Shown piece by piece: positions 36,557 to 44,757 of a stretch of 64,000 bases of DNA. Under the pieces are notes generated by a model. It saw only the letters and a program-made list of their open reading frames with translations. It had not been told where the DNA came from and searched no databases. The position numbers were made by a program, and so were the translations under genes. Numbering within the stretch: the first letter of the stretch is position 1; every line of letters starts with the position of its first letter. This DNA is from Candidatus Leucobacter sulfamidivorax (GTDB lineage Bacteria; Actinomycetota; Actinomycetes; Actinomycetales; Microbacteriaceae): positions 744,001-808,000 of the forward strand of contig QZLF01000002.1 in NCBI GenBank assembly GCA_016771945.1, written 5' to 3'.

Positions 36557-36597
36557 TGACCCTCGCCCCCGTGCTCATCGCCGAGGCGATCGCATGA
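36556..36597 (+). CDS. Possible 13-codon coupling minicistron
   Basis: An ATG overlaps the stop of the methyltransferase-like gene (TGATG) and reads MTLAPVLIAEAIA before a TGA that overlaps the next ATG (ATGA). It bridges the 37-bp gap between the two larger genes. No own SD is seen, so it would work only by re-initiation. The downstream gene has GAGG of its own, so the minicistron may be incidental. Confidence 0.3.
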   Translation: MTLAPVLIAEAIA

Positions 36598-37763
36598 TCG
36601 CCTCGGTGCTCGGCCCCGTCGACCCCGCCGGGCTCGGCACGGTGCTCGCGGCGGAGACGCTGCTGCGCTCGCCGGGGCCGACGCCGAAGTCCTCGGGGGC
36701 GCCGTCCGCGGGCGTGCCATCGAGCGCTCCGGCCGGCGCAGTCGAGTTCGAGCGCGCGCCGGTCGCGATGCCGATGCTCGGCAGGCTCCTGATGGGCGCG
36801 CCGAACCGCGACGACCGCACCCTCGCCGAGCCCGATGCGGAGCGCGCCCTGCGCGAGTTCGCGGCGCCCGGCGGGGGAACGGCGGACGACTGTGCGGCGG
36901 GCGGCCGTGCGGCGGGCGGCCGTGCGGTGGTGGCGCTCGCCGGACGCGGATCGGCGGCGACTCCCGAGGCGCTCGCCCGGCTGGCCGCGGCGAGCGGCGT
37001 GACGATCGTGCGCGGAGTCGCACCGGCGCCGAATCACGGAACGGACGGGGCGGACGGGGCGGATCGGGATCCCGAGCGGATCGAGGCCGTTCTGCTCGCC
37101 GAGCTGGAGGCGTCCGAGCGCCCCGCGGGCGTCGTGGGAGTCGTGCCCGCGGCATCCGCGGGCGACCCGATGGCGGAGGAGCGGATCGCCGCCGCCGCTG
37201 CCGCCGCGCTCCGGGCCGGCGTCGCGCTCGTGCTCGAGACCGGCCCCGACCCCGAGACCGCGGAGCGCTCGCTCGCCGCGATCGACGCCGCGGGGCTCGG
37301 CCGCGACCGCGTCCTGCTCGCGGGCGTCGCGGCGGCGCTGGGCGACCGCGTCGGCGGCGACCGCGGCGACGGAGTCCCCGGCTCGGGCATCGGCGAGGGC
37401 CGGCTCGAGGCGCTGCTCGGCCTCGGCGCCGCGCTCTGCTTCGACGACCTCGGCCGCATCCCGACGGTGCGCACGGTGGTCTCCGACTTCGAGATCGCCC
37501 TCGCGATCCTCCGCTGCGCCGAGCTCGGCGCCGCGGAGCGGGTGGCGCTCAGCTGCGGCATCCGCCGCAAGCACCGGCTCACCGCGTTCGGCGGCAACGG
37601 CCTGGAGTTCGTCGACACCCAGTTCCTGCCGCTGCTCGGCAGGCTCGGCGGCGACGAGGAGCTCGTCGCCGCGGCGGGCGGCGGCAACGCGGTGCGCATC
37701 CTGGCCCGCCGGCCTGCCGGAACGCGGGAAGAGCGGGAAGAGGAAGGAAAGGAGCAGGCATGA
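36594..37763 (+). CDS. Catalytically dead phosphotriesterase-family paralog
   Basis: 389 residues, co-linear with the intact paralog that follows: LGPVDPAGLGTVLAAETLL against LGTVEPADLGPTLMHEHVF, and LRCAELGAAERVALSCGIRRK against AELVADGWASQLVLGGDVCQR. All metal ligands are lost: the HxH is Ala and Thr, the bridging Glu is Val, the two later His are Glu and a non-His residue, and the final Asp is Gly. Two Ala/Gly-rich insertions are seen at about 30-50 and 90-110. The frame is intact with normal codon use, so it is not decaying. It may be a regulatory or structural partner of the next gene product, with which it overlaps by ATGA. Confidence 0.75.
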   Translation: MIASVLGPVDPAGLGTVLAAETLLRSPGPTPKSSGAPSAGVPSSAPAGAVEFERAPVAMPMLGRLLMGAPNRDDRTLAEPDAERALREFAAPGGGTADDCAAGGRAAGGRAVVALAGRGSAATPEALARLAAASGVTIVRGVAPAPNHGTDGADGADRDPERIEAVLLAELEASERPAGVVGVVPAASAGDPMAEERIAAAAAAALRAGVALVLETGPDPETAERSLAAIDAAGLGRDRVLLAGVAAALGDRVGGDRGDGVPGSGIGEGRLEALLGLGAALCFDDLGRIPTVRTVVSDFEIALAILRCAELGAAERVALSCGIRRKHRLTAFGGNGLEFVDTQFLPLLGRLGGDEELVAAAGGGNAVRILARRPAGTREEREEEGKEQA

Positions 37764-38911
37764 GCGGCATCGACTTCGCCGCGATCGGCGCCGGCGGGAA
37801 GAGCGCTCGCCCGGCGGCTCCCGCCGCGATCGATCTCGACGCGCTCGAGATCCCGGATCGCAGCGGCCTCGTGCAGACCGTGCTCGGCACGGTGGAACCC
37901 GCGGATCTGGGCCCGACCCTCATGCACGAGCACGTCTTCCTCGACATCCGCCGCCCGCCGCACTCGCCGAACCCCAGGCCGGGGGAGTGGGACCCCGGCG
38001 CCGAGGATCCCCTGACCATCGAGAACCTCGCCGCGGTACGCCGCGGGCGGCCGAACGCGGACAACGACATCCTCGGCGACTTCGCGCTGATGCTCGACGA
38101 GATCGGCGACTTCGCCCGCCAGGGCGGCGGCACGGTCGTCGAGGTCACGACGGTCGACGCCGGACGCGACGCCCGGGCCCTCGCACGGCTCAGCCGGGCC
38201 TCGGGCCTGAACGTCGTGATGGGCGGCGGCTGGTACCAGAAGGACCTGCACCCCGCCGACTTCGCCGAGCTCGGCCTCGAGCGGCTCACCGCGCTCATCG
38301 TGCGCGACCTGGTCGAGGGGGTCTGCGGCACCGGCGTCCGGTCCGGCGTCATCGGCGAGATCGGCGCCGAGGGCGACCCGATCCACCCGCAGGAGATGCG
38401 CAGCGTGCGCGCCGCGGGCCGCGCCTCCGCGCTCACGGGCGCCCCGGTCACCCTGCACATGGGCGGCTTCGGCGAGGAGAAGCTGCGCGTGCTCGACGCG
38501 CTCGAGGAGGAGGGGGCGGATCCGCGCTCCGTCGTCTTCGGGCACGCGGGCACGATCGCCGAAGACATGGACCTCGCGCGGCGACTGCTCTCGCGGGGCG
38601 TCACGGTCGAGGCCGACTTCCTCGGCACGACCGGCAGCCCCTGGGGGACGCTCTTCCCCTTCACGGACCGGGGCGTGGCTCGGGGCTTCGCCGAGCTGGT
38701 CGCCGACGGCTGGGCCTCGCAGCTCGTGCTCGGCGGCGACGTGTGCCAGCGCATCCAGCTGCGCCGCTACGGCGGGCACGGCTACGGCTACATCGTCGAC
38801 CACTTCCTGCCGACGCTCGCCGAGTTCGGCGTCCCGCCCGAGGACCTCGAGCGCATGATGGTGGGCAACCCCGCGCGGGTGCTGGCCTTCCGGGCGCCGG
38901 GGAAGCGCTAG
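37760..38911 (+). CDS. Phosphotriesterase-family hydrolase (possible lactonase)
   Basis: 383 residues with all binuclear-metal ligands of the PTE/PHP amidohydrolase group: His56 and His58 (MHEHVFLD), bridging Glu200 (GEIGAEG, Glu rather than carbamylated Lys), His233 (LHMGGFGEE), His262 (FGHAG) and Asp327 (LGGDVC). An N-terminal extension of about 35 residues precedes the barrel. Family members hydrolyse lactones or phosphotriesters; in this island of esterases and dehydrogenases a lactone is more likely (inference). ATGA overlap couples it to the dead paralog. Confidence 0.9.
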   Translation: MSGIDFAAIGAGGKSARPAAPAAIDLDALEIPDRSGLVQTVLGTVEPADLGPTLMHEHVFLDIRRPPHSPNPRPGEWDPGAEDPLTIENLAAVRRGRPNADNDILGDFALMLDEIGDFARQGGGTVVEVTTVDAGRDARALARLSRASGLNVVMGGGWYQKDLHPADFAELGLERLTALIVRDLVEGVCGTGVRSGVIGEIGAEGDPIHPQEMRSVRAAGRASALTGAPVTLHMGGFGEEKLRVLDALEEEGADPRSVVFGHAGTIAEDMDLARRLLSRGVTVEADFLGTTGSPWGTLFPFTDRGVARGFAELVADGWASQLVLGGDVCQRIQLRRYGGHGYGYIVDHFLPTLAEFGVPPEDLERMMVGNPARVLAFRAPGKR

Positions 38912-38965
38912 TGGTGCGTCCCGGAAATGGGTACCTGCTGCGGTGCACACCACCGGCGGAGCGGG

Positions 38966-39562
38966 CTACGCCCCCACGCGCAGCCGAGCCACGAAGTCGG
39001 CGACCTGCGCCTCCAGGATCGCGGGGTCGAGGTGCTCGGGGTTCACCACGCTCAGCACCGTGGCTCCGATGTTCATCAGCACGATCTCGTCGACGAGCTG
39101 CGCATCCGGCACCGGCGTGATGATGTCGCCGTCCTCGCGCCCCTCGCGCAGGTACCGCATGTAGCTGGCCTTCCAGCTCGTCAGGTGCTCGCCGTAGTCG
39201 TGCTCGATCTCGGTGCTGAAGGCGCAGCGCTCCCAGAACGACAGCAGCACCCGTGCTGCGGTCGCGTCGTCCTCGCCGATCGGCAGCGTGTAGCGCATCT
39301 CGAGCTCGAGCGCCTCGATGCCGCGCTTCCCCTCCAGACGGATGCGCACGCGGTCGCGGATTCGGTTCAGCGAGCGCTCGTAGGCGCCCGCGATGATCGC
39401 GTCCTTGCCGGGGAAGTAGTGCTTGAGCGCTCCGTTGGCGAAGCCCGCCCGCGAGGCGATCTCGCGCATGGTCGCCGCCTCGATGCCGCCCTCGACGATG
39501 AGCTGCCAGGTGACGTCGACGATGTCCTGGCGGCGCTGGTCGTGGTCGATGATCTTGGGCAT
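38966..39562 (-). CDS. TetR-family regulator
   Basis: 198 residues from an ATG with AAGGAA upstream. The N-terminal HTH is clear (IVEGGIEAATMREIASRAGFANGALKHYFPGKDAIIAGAYE, about 25-60), followed by a helical ligand domain typical of BetI-like repressors. Seven palindromes of the TCNAC-N4-GTNGA type occur at promoters in the window and a weak copy lies upstream of this gene, so it is the favoured candidate for the shared regulator. This is inference. Confidence 0.9.
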   Translation of the reverse strand: MPKIIDHDQRRQDIVDVTWQLIVEGGIEAATMREIASRAGFANGALKHYFPGKDAIIAGAYERSLNRIRDRVRIRLEGKRGIEALELEMRYTLPIGEDDATAARVLLSFWERCAFSTEIEHDYGEHLTSWKASYMRYLREGREDGDIITPVPDAQLVDEIVLMNIGATVLSVVNPEHLDPAILEAQVADFVARLRVGA

Positions 39563-39640
39563 GCGGATTCCTTCGGTCTGCGCGGCCGGGCGTCGCGAGC
39601 CGGGTGCGTACCGGTGCGAACGAGCGCGGCTGGAGTTGAA

Positions 39641-39656
39641 TTCCTCCATTGTAGAC
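39641..39656. promoter_or_regulatory. Weak operator copy upstream of tetR (site E)
   Basis: TTCCTC-CATT-GTAGAC keeps the 6-4-6 spacing of sites A to D, with four of six and five of six consensus bases in its halves. It lies 79 bp upstream of the tetR start and next to the terminator of the amine oxidase gene. It would suit weak autoregulation. Confidence 0.35.
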
Positions 39657-39700
39657 GAAAAAGGCGGGGCCCCGGCGGATCCTGCGATCCACCGGGGCCC
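39657..39700 (-). terminator. Intrinsic terminator of the amine oxidase gene
   Basis: A 15-bp stem (GGGCCCCGG..., one U-G pair) at 39667-39700 with a 4-nt loop, followed on the minus strand by CGCC and a run of five T. It lies 17 bp after the amine oxidase stop. It is one of the few classical U-tract terminators here. Confidence 0.88.
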
Positions 39701-39717
39701 GTCGCCGCCGCGAGCGG

Positions 39718-41802
39718 CTACTTCTTCTTCGCGGCCGACTTCGGCTTGCCGCAGGCGCAGCCGCCGTTGCCGCACTTGCAGACCCGGCCGCTGCAGCAGC
39801 CGCAGCCGCCGTCCTTGCAGCAGTCGTCCTCCTGCATCGCGCACGCCGAGCGGGCGTCCTCGGGCAGGTCCATGGTCGGGTTCTGGTCGAGGAAGCCGTG
39901 CGGCTTGAACCAGAAGCCCGCGTACTCCACGGGCATGACGGGCCAGTCCTCGGTGCGGGGCAGGTGCGTCGGCCCGAACTGGTGCCACAGCACGATGTCC
40001 TCGCCGTCGAGGCTGCGGTTCGCCTTCGTCCACGTCGGCAGGCCCTGCCAGCCCGAGCTCTGGCTCGGGTACAGGCCGGCCGGGTAGATCTCGTTCTCGG
40101 CGTACTGCGTCCCCCACAGGTGCTTGGTCGCGAAGTTCGCGCGGGCGTAGACGGTCGAGTCGGGCTGTGCGAGCAGCACCGGCTTGCCCTCGGGGATGAG
40201 CCAGAACGCGGTCGGCTTGCCGGTGTAGTTCTTCCGGTGCGCGCTCCGCACCTCCCACACCCGGCCCGCGAGCCCGTTCGCCAGACGCTGAGCGTTCTGC
40301 TCGTCCTTCAGCTGGAGATCGGACCAGGTGAAGGCGTTGCCCCGCGGGTTCATCGGGCCGCGCGGGATGCCGACCATCTCGAGCTCGTGCAGGGTGTTGT
40401 CCTCGCCGTCGACCGCGACGTCGAGCCGCGCGGAGAAGATGTGCTGGTGGATCGGCGCGAGGAGCCCCGGGGCCATCTCGGTGTTGTGCGGGTTCGGGGT
40501 GCCGGGGATCCCGGAGCCGGCGAAGACGACGCCCGTCGCCTTCGCCTCGAACTGGATCGAGCCGTCGAGGTAGAAGTACCAGAAGAAGCCGTAGTCGTAG
40601 TTGCCGATCGTGGAGAAGAAGCTGATGACCAGTCGGCGGCTGCGGCGGGTGTCGGGCTTGCCCTCGAGGTCGGTGTGCTTCCACTGGATGCCGTAGTCCT
40701 CCTCGTGCATGCAGATGACCTGGTCGACCTTGAGGGGGTTGCCGAGGTCGTCGTTCACGAAGCCGTCGAAGTAGTGGATCACGCCGAGGCAGTCGCAGCC
40801 GAGCGAGAGCGGGTTCGCCATCCGGCCGAGCAGGTACTCGCCGGCGTCGAAGTAGCTCACCCAGTACCGGGTCTCGTCGACGTCGCCGTAGGGCACAACC
40901 ATCTCCGGCACGCTCGCGCGGGTGAGCACCGGGCGATCCTCGCCCTTGTCGTTCCAGGAGATGTTGTTCAGCACGAGCCCCTCGCGCGCGTTGAAGCCGA
41001 CGTGCAGCTTCCAGTTCTCCCACTGCACCTCGTTGCCGTCGACCGAGAAGCTCGGGCCCTCGGGCATCCTGATGTCGATGGGCTTCAGGCTGGTGCGGGC
41101 CGGCCCATGCACGTCGAGGGTGTAGTTGCCGTCCTCCATGTGGGTCGGGGCGGCGTCGGGATCGTCGTAGACCTTGAAGACCCTCTGCTCGGTCATGTCG
41201 ACCTTGACGATCAGTCCCTCGACCGGGCGGGCCCAGGGGCTGTCGCCCTCCTTCGGGATCAGGTAGGTCAGCGAGCGGAAGTAGCGCCGGCCCTCGTCCT
41301 CGGTCTCCTCCGGGAAGTAGCCCGGGGCGAGCGGGGAGCAGAACGCGGTGTCGATGAGGTCCGCGTGCCCGCGGCGCTCCATGGCGGCGCGCCACTGCGG
41401 ATCGGCCTTGACGAGATCGTTGATCTCGACGAACTCCTCCATGGTGATGGGGGACTGGCCGCGCTCGGGGGTGTTCGGCACGACGGTCTTCTTCACGACC
41501 TTCTCCTTGGTGATCGAGACGATCACCTCGGTGTGCTTCTGGTTGTCGCGATCGAGCAGCGTCGCGAATGCCCGGCGCTCGAAGGGCTTGCCCGGCTTCC
41601 AGCGCTTGAGGGTCGCCTTCGGCGGGTCGACCGGCAGCATCAGCGTCATGCGCACGCGGTTCTTCAGCAGGCCGGCGTTCACGAGCACGTCGCGCACGGT
41701 CGCGATCTCGCCCGCGGTCAGCGGATCGAGCGGGTGCTGGGCCTCGAGGGGCGTGCTCACCCGCTTCCCATGGGTGTGCGTGGTATCAGGTGTATGAGCC
41801 AT
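39718..41802 (-). CDS. Copper amine oxidase with Cys-rich C-terminal tail
   Basis: 694 residues from the ATG at 41802. The topaquinone precursor is Tyr402 (IGNYDYG). Copper ligands are His452, His454 (IHQHIF) and His613 (PTHLPRTEDWP), and the base is Asp319 (SYFDAGEY). Spacing agrees with Arthrobacter phenylethylamine oxidase. It oxidises a primary amine such as phenylethylamine or tyramine to the aldehyde, ammonia and hydrogen peroxide. No signal peptide is seen, so it is probably cytoplasmic. After the catalytic domain, residues 654-684 contain ten Cys (CC, CGCC, CKC, CAC) before a Lys-rich end, like a metallothionein. An AraC gene is just upstream, as in FeaR/TynA systems. Confidence 0.96.
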   Translation of the reverse strand: MAHTPDTTHTHGKRVSTPLEAQHPLDPLTAGEIATVRDVLVNAGLLKNRVRMTLMLPVDPPKATLKRWKPGKPFERRAFATLLDRDNQKHTEVIVSITKEKVVKKTVVPNTPERGQSPITMEEFVEINDLVKADPQWRAAMERRGHADLIDTAFCSPLAPGYFPEETEDEGRRYFRSLTYLIPKEGDSPWARPVEGLIVKVDMTEQRVFKVYDDPDAAPTHMEDGNYTLDVHGPARTSLKPIDIRMPEGPSFSVDGNEVQWENWKLHVGFNAREGLVLNNISWNDKGEDRPVLTRASVPEMVVPYGDVDETRYWVSYFDAGEYLLGRMANPLSLGCDCLGVIHYFDGFVNDDLGNPLKVDQVICMHEEDYGIQWKHTDLEGKPDTRRSRRLVISFFSTIGNYDYGFFWYFYLDGSIQFEAKATGVVFAGSGIPGTPNPHNTEMAPGLLAPIHQHIFSARLDVAVDGEDNTLHELEMVGIPRGPMNPRGNAFTWSDLQLKDEQNAQRLANGLAGRVWEVRSAHRKNYTGKPTAFWLIPEGKPVLLAQPDSTVYARANFATKHLWGTQYAENEIYPAGLYPSQSSGWQGLPTWTKANRSLDGEDIVLWHQFGPTHLPRTEDWPVMPVEYAGFWFKPHGFLDQNPTMDLPEDARSACAMQEDDCCKDGGCGCCSGRVCKCGNGGCACGKPKSAAKKK

Positions 41803-41828
41803 CGGTTTCCTCACTTCGTCGATGATCC

Positions 41829-41847
41829 GGATACTTCCCCAGTATCC
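41829..41847. promoter_or_regulatory. Dyad in the amine oxidase leader
   Basis: GGATACT-TCCCC-AGTATCC is a perfect 7-bp dyad 27 bp upstream of the start codon. It could be an operator or an RNA hairpin close to the ribosome site. It does not match the TCNAC-N4-GTNGA set. Confidence 0.4.
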
Positions 41848-41898
41848 CGCGGGGCTCGCGGGACCGGGAGGGGTCTGCGGGGGCCGTGCACCGCCCGA

Positions 41899-41933
41899 CA
41901 AAAACCGAGCGCCCCGAGGCGATCGGCGCGCTC
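41899..41933 (-). terminator. Intrinsic terminator of the AraC gene (paralog 2)
   Basis: GAGCGC, a mismatch, CCGA, a 5-nt loop and the complementary arm form a hairpin at 41907-41933 that overlaps the AraC stop codon. On the minus strand it is followed by GGTTTTTG. It separates the AraC transcript from the amine oxidase gene. Confidence 0.75.
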
Positions 41934-42879
41934 ATGCCTGGCGCAGCTCGCTCGGGGAGACGCCGTACGCCGCGCGGAAGATGCGGCTGAAGTGGGCGGC
42001 GTCGACGAAGCCCCAGCTGGTGGCGATCGCGGCGATGCCCCGGTGCGCGAGCGCGGGGTCCAGCAGATCGGTGCGGCAGCGCTCGAGCCGGCGCTCCTTG
42101 ATCCACGCCGACACGGTGGTGCCCGCCTCGTGGAAGAGCGCGTGCAGGTGCCGGGTGGAGATGTAGTGCGCCGCCGCGATGCTGCCGGGGGAGAGGGCGG
42201 GGGAGGCGAGGTTCGCGCCGATGTAGGCGTAGACCTTGTGCAGCAGCGCCTCGCGCGGACCGCGCGCCTCGGCCTCGATGTCGAGCACCGCCGAGAACAT
42301 GGTGCCGAGGAGCTCGAGGCTCGAGTGCGCGAGCTTGGTGCGCGCGAGCTCCGAGAGCCCGGCCGACTGCGGCGAGGCCTGGGCGATGAAGGAGGCCACC
42401 GCGCTCGCGATGGGATGGTGCTCGCCGAGCGAGACCGCGGTCAGCGAGTCGGTGAGCTGCGGCGGCAGCTCCAGGCGGTCCTTCGGGAACATCATGATGA
42501 GGTTGCGGAAGCGCTCGTCGAAGAGCAGGGAGTACGGGCGCGACGTGTCGTAGAAGGAGATGTCGCCCGGGCGCATGACGACCTCGCGGCCGTCCTGGAT
42601 CAGGATGCTGGATCCCGCGAGGATGAGGCTGACCTTGTAGTACCCGTTGCCGTTGCCCTGCGCGATGCTCTCCGGGGTGCGTTCGACGAGCTGTGCGGAA
42701 GAGGCGATCTCGGTGAACTCGACGCCGTCGGCGCCCGCGGCGGTGAGCGTGGCGCTGAAGCCGTCGGTCTTCGCGGGCGTGAGCCGCAGCGGCACGAAGG
42801 AGTCGTCGATCGTGCGCTGGTAGACATCGAGGTCGTCGATGAAGACCGTCGTGGAACGGGTTCCGTGCGTGCTCTGCAT
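41932..42879 (-). CDS. AraC-family regulator, FeaR-like (paralog 2)
   Basis: The ATG at 42879 has GAGG eight bases upstream and gives 315 residues; the open frame to 43323 is not supported. An AraC_binding_2 domain (about 30-195; FYDTSRPYSLLFDERFRNLIMMFPK) and a C-terminal HTH pair (ISTRHLHALFHEAG; IATSWGFVDAAHFSRIFRAAYGVSPSELR) are seen. It is closest to paralog 3 at 50758. It lies upstream of the copper amine oxidase and is divergent from the GMC oxidoreductase, so it may activate either. Confidence 0.9.
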   Translation of the reverse strand: MQSTHGTRSTTVFIDDLDVYQRTIDDSFVPLRLTPAKTDGFSATLTAAGADGVEFTEIASSAQLVERTPESIAQGNGNGYYKVSLILAGSSILIQDGREVVMRPGDISFYDTSRPYSLLFDERFRNLIMMFPKDRLELPPQLTDSLTAVSLGEHHPIASAVASFIAQASPQSAGLSELARTKLAHSSLELLGTMFSAVLDIEAEARGPREALLHKVYAYIGANLASPALSPGSIAAAHYISTRHLHALFHEAGTTVSAWIKERRLERCRTDLLDPALAHRGIAAIATSWGFVDAAHFSRIFRAAYGVSPSELRQA

Positions 42880-43153
42880 TCCATTCACCTCGGTGTGAGC
42901 CGGGACGTCGTCGTCGATCGGGACGCGGGAGACGCGCCCCCTCTCCGCCGATACTATCCGATTGGCAAGTCGGCGGCAAACGATTTCCTGACCATTTGTT
43001 CGCTTTTTCGGGATATCGCCGCGCGATTGACATCCGCGGCATTCGGCTTGACCATGGGCGCCCAGTGCGCCCGGCGCCCTCGACTGCCGGACGCCGAGGT
43101 GGGAGGCTTGAAGGAGCCGCGCGGCGAGGTGGCCGCGCTCGAGAGGAGAAGAC

Positions 43154-44734
43154 ATGTCCGCACAGCTGGGATCGTCCGAGGCCCCGAAGAGCGTCATCGT
43201 CGTGGGAGCCGGATCCGCCGGTTCGGTCATCGCCCGCCGGCTCGCCGACGCCGGGGTCGAGGTGACCGTGCTCGAGGCCGGTCGGGAGGACACGAACCCC
43301 GACATCCACGATCTGAGCGGCATGGGCCGGCTCTGGCACAGCCCGGACGACTGGGACTACTACACGGTTCCGCAGGAGCACGCGAACGGCATCAGCATGC
43401 ACTGGCCCCGGGGCAAGGTGCTCGGCGGCTCGCACTCCCTCAACGCGATGATCTGGGTGCGCTGCGTGCCGCAGGACTACGACCACTGGGCGTCGCTCGG
43501 CAACGACGGCTGGGCCTGGGAGGACGTGCTGCCGGTCTTCAAGGCCATCGAGAACTACCGGGGCGCGGGCGACCCGGAGTGGCACGGCACCGAGGGACTG
43601 CTCGACGTCACCGACGACTACGAGCTCTCGCCCATCCAGCAGTCGATCATCGACGCCGCGGTCGAGGAGGGCCTGCCCCGCAACCCCGACTACAACGGGG
43701 CCTCGATCGAGGGCGTCTCGCAGCAGCAGATCACCATCAGGGACGGCAAGCGCCTCAACACCTACATGGCCTACCTGAAGCCGGTGCGGGATCGCGTGCG
43801 CGTCGAGGTCGGCTGCCACGTGCACGAGCTCATCTTCTCCGATGCCGCCGAGGGCGAGCGCCCCCGGGTCGTCGGCGTGCGCTACGAGCAGGGCGGCGAG
43901 ATCCGCGAGCTCACCGCCGACGAGGTCGTGCTCGCCGCTGGCGCGATCGACTCGCCGCGCGTGCTGCTGCGCTCGGGCATCGGTCCGGCCGACGAACTGC
44001 GCGAGGTCGGGATCGAGCCCGTGCTCGACCTGCCCGGCGTCGGCAGGAACCTGCACGACCACTACCTGGCCCCGGTGATCTTCGACACCGCGAAGCCGAT
44101 CGACCCGCCGCGCGAGGGCGTCTCCGTCACCCAGTCGCACCTGTTCTGGAAGAGCCGGGAGGATCTGGATCGCCCGGACACCCAGCCGATCCACTTCTCC
44201 GTGCCCATGTACGGCGACTTCCTCGAGCCGAAGGGCGACAACGGCTTCTCGCTCATGGCGGGCCTCGTCACGCCGCAGTCGCGCGGCACCCTCAGGCTCT
44301 CCGGGCCGAATCCGGAGGATCCGCTGCTGCTCGACCCGCAGGCGCTCAGCCACGAGGACGACGTCGAATCGCTCGTCGCCTCGGTGCGGCAGTGCCGGCG
44401 CATCGGCCGGCAGCCCGCCCTCGCGGCGAGCCCCGAGGAGGGCGGCTGGGGCGCGACCGAGGTCTACCCCGGCCCCGAGGTGGGCGACGGGGAGGACCTC
44501 GTGGACTACATGCGCGGCACCCTGGCGACCTACCACCACCAGGTCGGCACCTGCAAGATGGGCGTCGACGCCGAGGCCGTGGTCTCGCCGCGGCTCAACG
44601 TGCACGGCGTCGACGGGCTGCGCGTCGCGGACGCCTCCATCATGCCGCGCGTCACGACCGGCAACACCAACGCCCCGGCCATCCTGATCGGCGAGCTCGC
44701 GGCGAAGTTCATCCTCGCCGGAGAGCGCGCCTGA
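43154..44734 (+). CDS. GMC oxidoreductase (choline dehydrogenase-like)
   Basis: 526 residues from an ATG preceded by GAGGAGAAG. FAD-binding GAGSAG at 18-23, the GMC signature PRGKVLGGSHSLNAMIWVR, and the active-site His462 (HHQVGTCKMG) and Asn504 (GNTNAPAILIGE) are visible. It oxidises a primary or secondary alcohol using FAD. The 274-bp leader contains TTGACA at 43027-43032 without a good -10, as expected for an activator-dependent promoter. It is followed closely by the amidase gene. Confidence 0.93.
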   Translation: MSAQLGSSEAPKSVIVVGAGSAGSVIARRLADAGVEVTVLEAGREDTNPDIHDLSGMGRLWHSPDDWDYYTVPQEHANGISMHWPRGKVLGGSHSLNAMIWVRCVPQDYDHWASLGNDGWAWEDVLPVFKAIENYRGAGDPEWHGTEGLLDVTDDYELSPIQQSIIDAAVEEGLPRNPDYNGASIEGVSQQQITIRDGKRLNTYMAYLKPVRDRVRVEVGCHVHELIFSDAAEGERPRVVGVRYEQGGEIRELTADEVVLAAGAIDSPRVLLRSGIGPADELREVGIEPVLDLPGVGRNLHDHYLAPVIFDTAKPIDPPREGVSVTQSHLFWKSREDLDRPDTQPIHFSVPMYGDFLEPKGDNGFSLMAGLVTPQSRGTLRLSGPNPEDPLLLDPQALSHEDDVESLVASVRQCRRIGRQPALAASPEEGGWGATEVYPGPEVGDGEDLVDYMRGTLATYHHQVGTCKMGVDAEAVVSPRLNVHGVDGLRVADASIMPRVTTGNTNAPAILIGELAAKFILAGERA

Positions 44735-44757
44735 GCGCGGGGAACGGAGACGACGCT

